Assembly (NCBI GenBank): GCA_002371025.1
Contig: DFFQ01000167.1
Location: forward strand, 1 to 9,160
Reading direction: 5' to 3'
DNA length: 9,160 bases
From: Lachnospiraceae bacterium UBA3772
Lineage (GTDB): Bacteria > Bacillota > Clostridia > Lachnospirales > Lachnospiraceae
Shown: positions 6,690 to 9,160 of the stretch, one piece after another
Position numbering within the stretch: position 1 is the stretch's first letter
Layout: each line of letters opens with the position of its first letter
Program-made: the position numbers and the translations under genes
The notes under the pieces: model-generated
Told to the model about the DNA's origin: nothing
Database searches by the model: none
Seen by the model: only the letters and a program-made list of their open reading frames with translations

Positions 6690-9070
6690 GAAAAACGGCC
6701 TATATATTCCTGAAGTATTCTTAATTCTTCTGCCGATATTTCGTTCTTTTGGAATCCGGCTTTTTGAAGTAGAAGAGTAAAATCTTCAAGCTGTTTTTCA
6801 TTTAACGTTTTCTCAGGTTTTAAAAGAAGAGCATTCATTTTTCTAACCTGCTCATTATAATTTACACATTCCCTTAATTCTTTATTTCTCTTTTTCTTTT
6901 TACTAAACATATGAGAATAAAGAAGTATGGCTTTATCTGAATTATTGGCACTTATCAAAGCCTTCTTATATTTTATTTCCGGAAGAATCTTTTTAATGCC
7001 AAAGAACATTCCTGCTGAAATGACTCCTAAAAATACAAAATATGCAAAAATCTTAAGGACATTATCACTTATATGGAATGAAAATTCATTTCCTTGCTGA
7101 TTCTGGCCCGCATTGCCTCCCTGACCGTCTCCTCCATCTCCAAACCAGTCTCTAAAGGCATTCCAGAAGTCATTATCCTCTTCTTCCTCTATAATTGATG
7201 ATGCAGGAGTAACTTCTACAGGCACCCAGCCTTTTCCATCAATATAGATTTCAACCCAGGCATGAGCATCTGCATCACTGGCATTAATCTTAACTAAAGC
7301 TGTCTCTCCAAGTGCAGAATACCCCTCATAATAATCACTATAGTTAGCATTCTCTATGATCTCACCATTACTTAAGATCTCATTGTAAGATATGGCATAG
7401 CCTTCGCAATATCTTGCGGGTATACCCAGTTCTCTGAATACCAGGGTGGCAGCACTGGCAAAATGAGCGCAATAGCCTTTCTTATTATTGGTAAGAAAAT
7501 AATTAACAAAATCTCTTCCTCTTGGAGTTGCCCCAGGCCTTATGGTATAAGGAACATAATTCTGATAATAAGCAGCAAGTTTTTTCACTGTAACCATTGA
7601 AGGGTCTCTCTTATCAAGCCCCACTGTTTCTATAAAATCCTGCAAAGTCCTCTTATTATCAACTGGAACCTCCAGATAATCTCTATAAGCCGCCCGTCTA
7701 ACAGACTCGTCCTCACAGGAAAGATTATTTTCATCTAGCAAAGGATAATAATCCACATTAATGGCTGACTCAAACCCAAGTACCTTTATATCCTTATAAG
7801 AATAATAAGGTGCATAGATCTGAACCGGCGCTTCCACATTTATTATGGTCATCCTTCCCTTGGCACTCTTTTCCTTCCCTTCTTCAAAGCTCTTCTTTAA
7901 GCTTTCTGTTTCGTAAGAAAGAGCTGATTTTTCCAAAATATAATCATCAGATTGTTTCCATATATTTGTATAAGGCAGATAACTTTTTCCATTGAAATTC
8001 TTTATATAAAGAGTTCCATAATCATAAGGAGTAAATGCCACAGTAAGATCAGTCTCATGATCAAGTCTTATGGTTGATACTCCGCCAAGACGACCTGAAT
8101 TAATACCACCATTACTTTGATACATATTAAAAAGCCCAAAGAATCCTAACATGATCACATTCTGCATTATTTCTTTTGAATCTTCTTTATATTTATTCTT
8201 CTTTTGCAGAATATCAAATGTATCTTTATTAAAGAATAAAGACAAAATGAGGATCATAGTAACGCAATAGACTGTTGCAATTAACATTCCCTGACGAAGA
8301 GACTTATGATCAAGTCCATAAAACAGCCCCTTCTTTTTTTTCTTAAAAATATGATCATTTCTGGAAAGCAGATAATGACCACTTCCCTTAAGAACCATCG
8401 ACATTGCAATACCTGAAATAAGCATTATGGTATAGATAAGTGCAGGTTCTTTCTGCATATAAAATGCCACAAGATTTGTAGTCACTACAATAAAGATTGC
8501 CACCATATATCTTGCTCGTCTTAAGATATAGTTATTCAGTAAGATATTCACTGCTATACCCAATATGCTCATGGAGATAGTTATGGCAAAATACCTGTCA
8601 GAAATCCTCTCATTATAAAACGTCATTCCATCGGTATTAAAGTAATCCGATGCTGCAGATATGGTATCATTTATAACTGCATAGAATCCTGAATTAACAA
8701 AGTCTTTCAAGAAAATGATACTGGCTGAATAGATCACAAAGAACACCAGATATCCCAGGTTCTCTGATCTCCAGCTATGATAAAGAAATGCACAGAGTAT
8801 GGCCGTAAAAAGCAGTATCACATTAAAAAGAAACTGATCAAAGCCTGAACCAATAGCTGTAAGATAGCTTCCGATGCCACCTGCCGCAAGAAGATAAACT
8901 ATGATTCCTTTTATCAGCAGGGTGATATATCTATTCTCGCTTATATCATAAACTTCCTCAGTAATAGTAAGCCCCTCACAAAGAACAATGGGTTCTCTGT
9001 TTTCATCTCGCCAGGAAGACCTTATTCTTTTTTTCTTTTTTCCATTAGTCTTGTTCGATAATTTCAACAT
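6686..9070 (-). CDS. Membrane-anchored transglutaminase-like protein (TgpA type)
   Basis: A 794-residue protein. A short Lys/Arg-rich amino terminus is followed by about seven hydrophobic segments (near 50-72, 79-98, 105-123, 160-181, 187-206, 209-227, 264-281), a large extracytoplasmic region, one further membrane helix (about 670-692) and a charged cytoplasmic tail of about 100 residues. The transglutaminase core spans roughly 495-625: Cys534 (KKGYCAHFASA), the GIPARYCEGY strand and His603 (DADAHAWVEIY), ending in GWVPVEVTPA. The third catalytic position, usually Asp, is Glu619. An acidic then Gly/Asn/Gln-rich linker (about 628-663) precedes the last helix. Such proteins usually follow MoxR-ATPase and DUF58 genes and are thought to act on cell-surface proteins; the substrate is unknown. 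The ATG at 9070 has GGAG six bases upstream; an in-frame ATG at 9082 has no well-placed ribosome site. It overlaps the upstream gene by 26 bp, suggesting translational coupling. Confidence 0.85.
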   Translation of the reverse strand: MLKLSNKTNGKKKKRIRSSWRDENREPIVLCEGLTITEEVYDISENRYITLLIKGIIVYLLAAGGIGSYLTAIGSGFDQFLFNVILLFTAILCAFLYHSWRSENLGYLVFFVIYSASIIFLKDFVNSGFYAVINDTISAASDYFNTDGMTFYNERISDRYFAITISMSILGIAVNILLNNYILRRARYMVAIFIVVTTNLVAFYMQKEPALIYTIMLISGIAMSMVLKGSGHYLLSRNDHIFKKKKKGLFYGLDHKSLRQGMLIATVYCVTMILILSLFFNKDTFDILQKKNKYKEDSKEIMQNVIMLGFFGLFNMYQSNGGINSGRLGGVSTIRLDHETDLTVAFTPYDYGTLYIKNFNGKSYLPYTNIWKQSDDYILEKSALSYETESLKKSFEEGKEKSAKGRMTIINVEAPVQIYAPYYSYKDIKVLGFESAINVDYYPLLDENNLSCEDESVRRAAYRDYLEVPVDNKRTLQDFIETVGLDKRDPSMVTVKKLAAYYQNYVPYTIRPGATPRGRDFVNYFLTNNKKGYCAHFASAATLVFRELGIPARYCEGYAISYNEILSNGEIIENANYSDYYEGYSALGETALVKINASDADAHAWVEIYIDGKGWVPVEVTPASSIIEEEEDNDFWNAFRDWFGDGGDGQGGNAGQNQQGNEFSFHISDNVLKIFAYFVFLGVISAGMFFGIKKILPEIKYKKALISANNSDKAILLYSHMFSKKKKRNKELRECVNYNEQVRKMNALLLKPEKTLNEKQLEDFTLLLQKAGFQKNEISAEELRILQEYIGRFS

Positions 9071-9160
9071 TTGCCGCTCCATCCCTGTTTGTTACGTGAA
9101 CATAGCTCTTTAATTCCGGATGTATTGACCTCATAAGTTCCAATGTTTTATCAGGATCTT
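9045..9160 (-). CDS. 3' end of an upstream gene, possibly DUF58 family (partial)
   Basis: One minus-strand frame is open from the window edge to a TAA at 9047-9045 and encodes 37 residues, including ELMRSIHPELKSYVHVTN and ending VEIIEQD. It overlaps the start of the transglutaminase gene by 26 bp (38 bp if the earlier ATG is used), which is typical of coupled genes in one operon. I do not recognise the peptide. A DUF58 protein is suggested only because it commonly precedes TgpA-type transglutaminases; the fragment is too short to test this. Confidence 0.55.
   Translation of the reverse strand, partial: DPDKTLELMRSIHPELKSYVHVTNRDGAANVEIIEQD

Noticed and set aside
8334..8341. Homopolymer run in the transglutaminase gene as a frameshift
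   Set aside because: The frame continues normally on both sides and encodes a lysine cluster at a membrane-segment boundary, as expected.
1..9160. CRISPR array, tRNA, rRNA, insertion sequence or phage genes
   Set aside because: I saw no spaced repeats, tRNA cloverleaf, rRNA-like sequence, transposase or integrase on either strand.

Overview
The window looks like a low-G+C Gram-positive chromosome, most likely an anaerobic Clostridia member of the Lachnospiraceae type. The reasons are AT-rich DNA, strong AAGGAGG-type ribosome sites, a PTS with HPr, CRE/LacI-style operators, and a transglutaminase ending its core in a VPVEVTP motif. That placement is inference from style; no marker gene is present. 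Every gene I can support lies on the minus strand, so transcription runs from the right end to the left.

Right part (9160 to about 6680): the 3' tail of an unidentified gene overlaps a large membrane protein with an extracytoplasmic transglutaminase-like domain (TgpA type). In related genomes this arrangement usually follows MoxR-ATPase and DUF58 genes. Next, with its own possible promoter, comes an alpha/beta-hydrolase-fold protein (5671-6603). The expected nucleophile serine of its elbow is glycine, so it may be a pseudoenzyme. It ends in a very strong intrinsic terminator (5619-5664).

Middle (5294-5670, 377 bases without a gene): reading leftward there is the terminator, a GC-rich hairpin element of about 95 bp, a helically phased cluster of TTTCACA heptamers, a near-consensus promoter (TTTACA-17-TATAAT) and two inverted LacI/CcpA-type operators 22 bp apart just downstream of the -10 box.

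Left part (5293-20): a four-gene operon with gaps of 21, 31 and 49 bp. The order is a sucrose-type PTS EIIBCA permease, a dedicated HPr paralogue, an amylosucrase-family (GH13_4) enzyme and a LacI-family regulator, closed by an intrinsic terminator. The simple model is sucrose uptake with phosphorylation by the PTS, phosphate supplied by the local HPr, cleavage or transglucosylation by the GH13 enzyme, and control by the LacI protein at the twin operators.

Two points make this operon unusual. There is no GH32 sucrose-6-phosphate hydrolase or fructokinase here, yet the GH13_4 enzyme keeps the amylosucrase residues for an unphosphorylated glucosyl unit. The HPr keeps His15 but has Gly in place of regulatory Ser46. 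Together they suggest a PTS-coupled amylosucrase-type pathway partly freed from HPr-kinase control. This is the best candidate for an undescribed system in the window.
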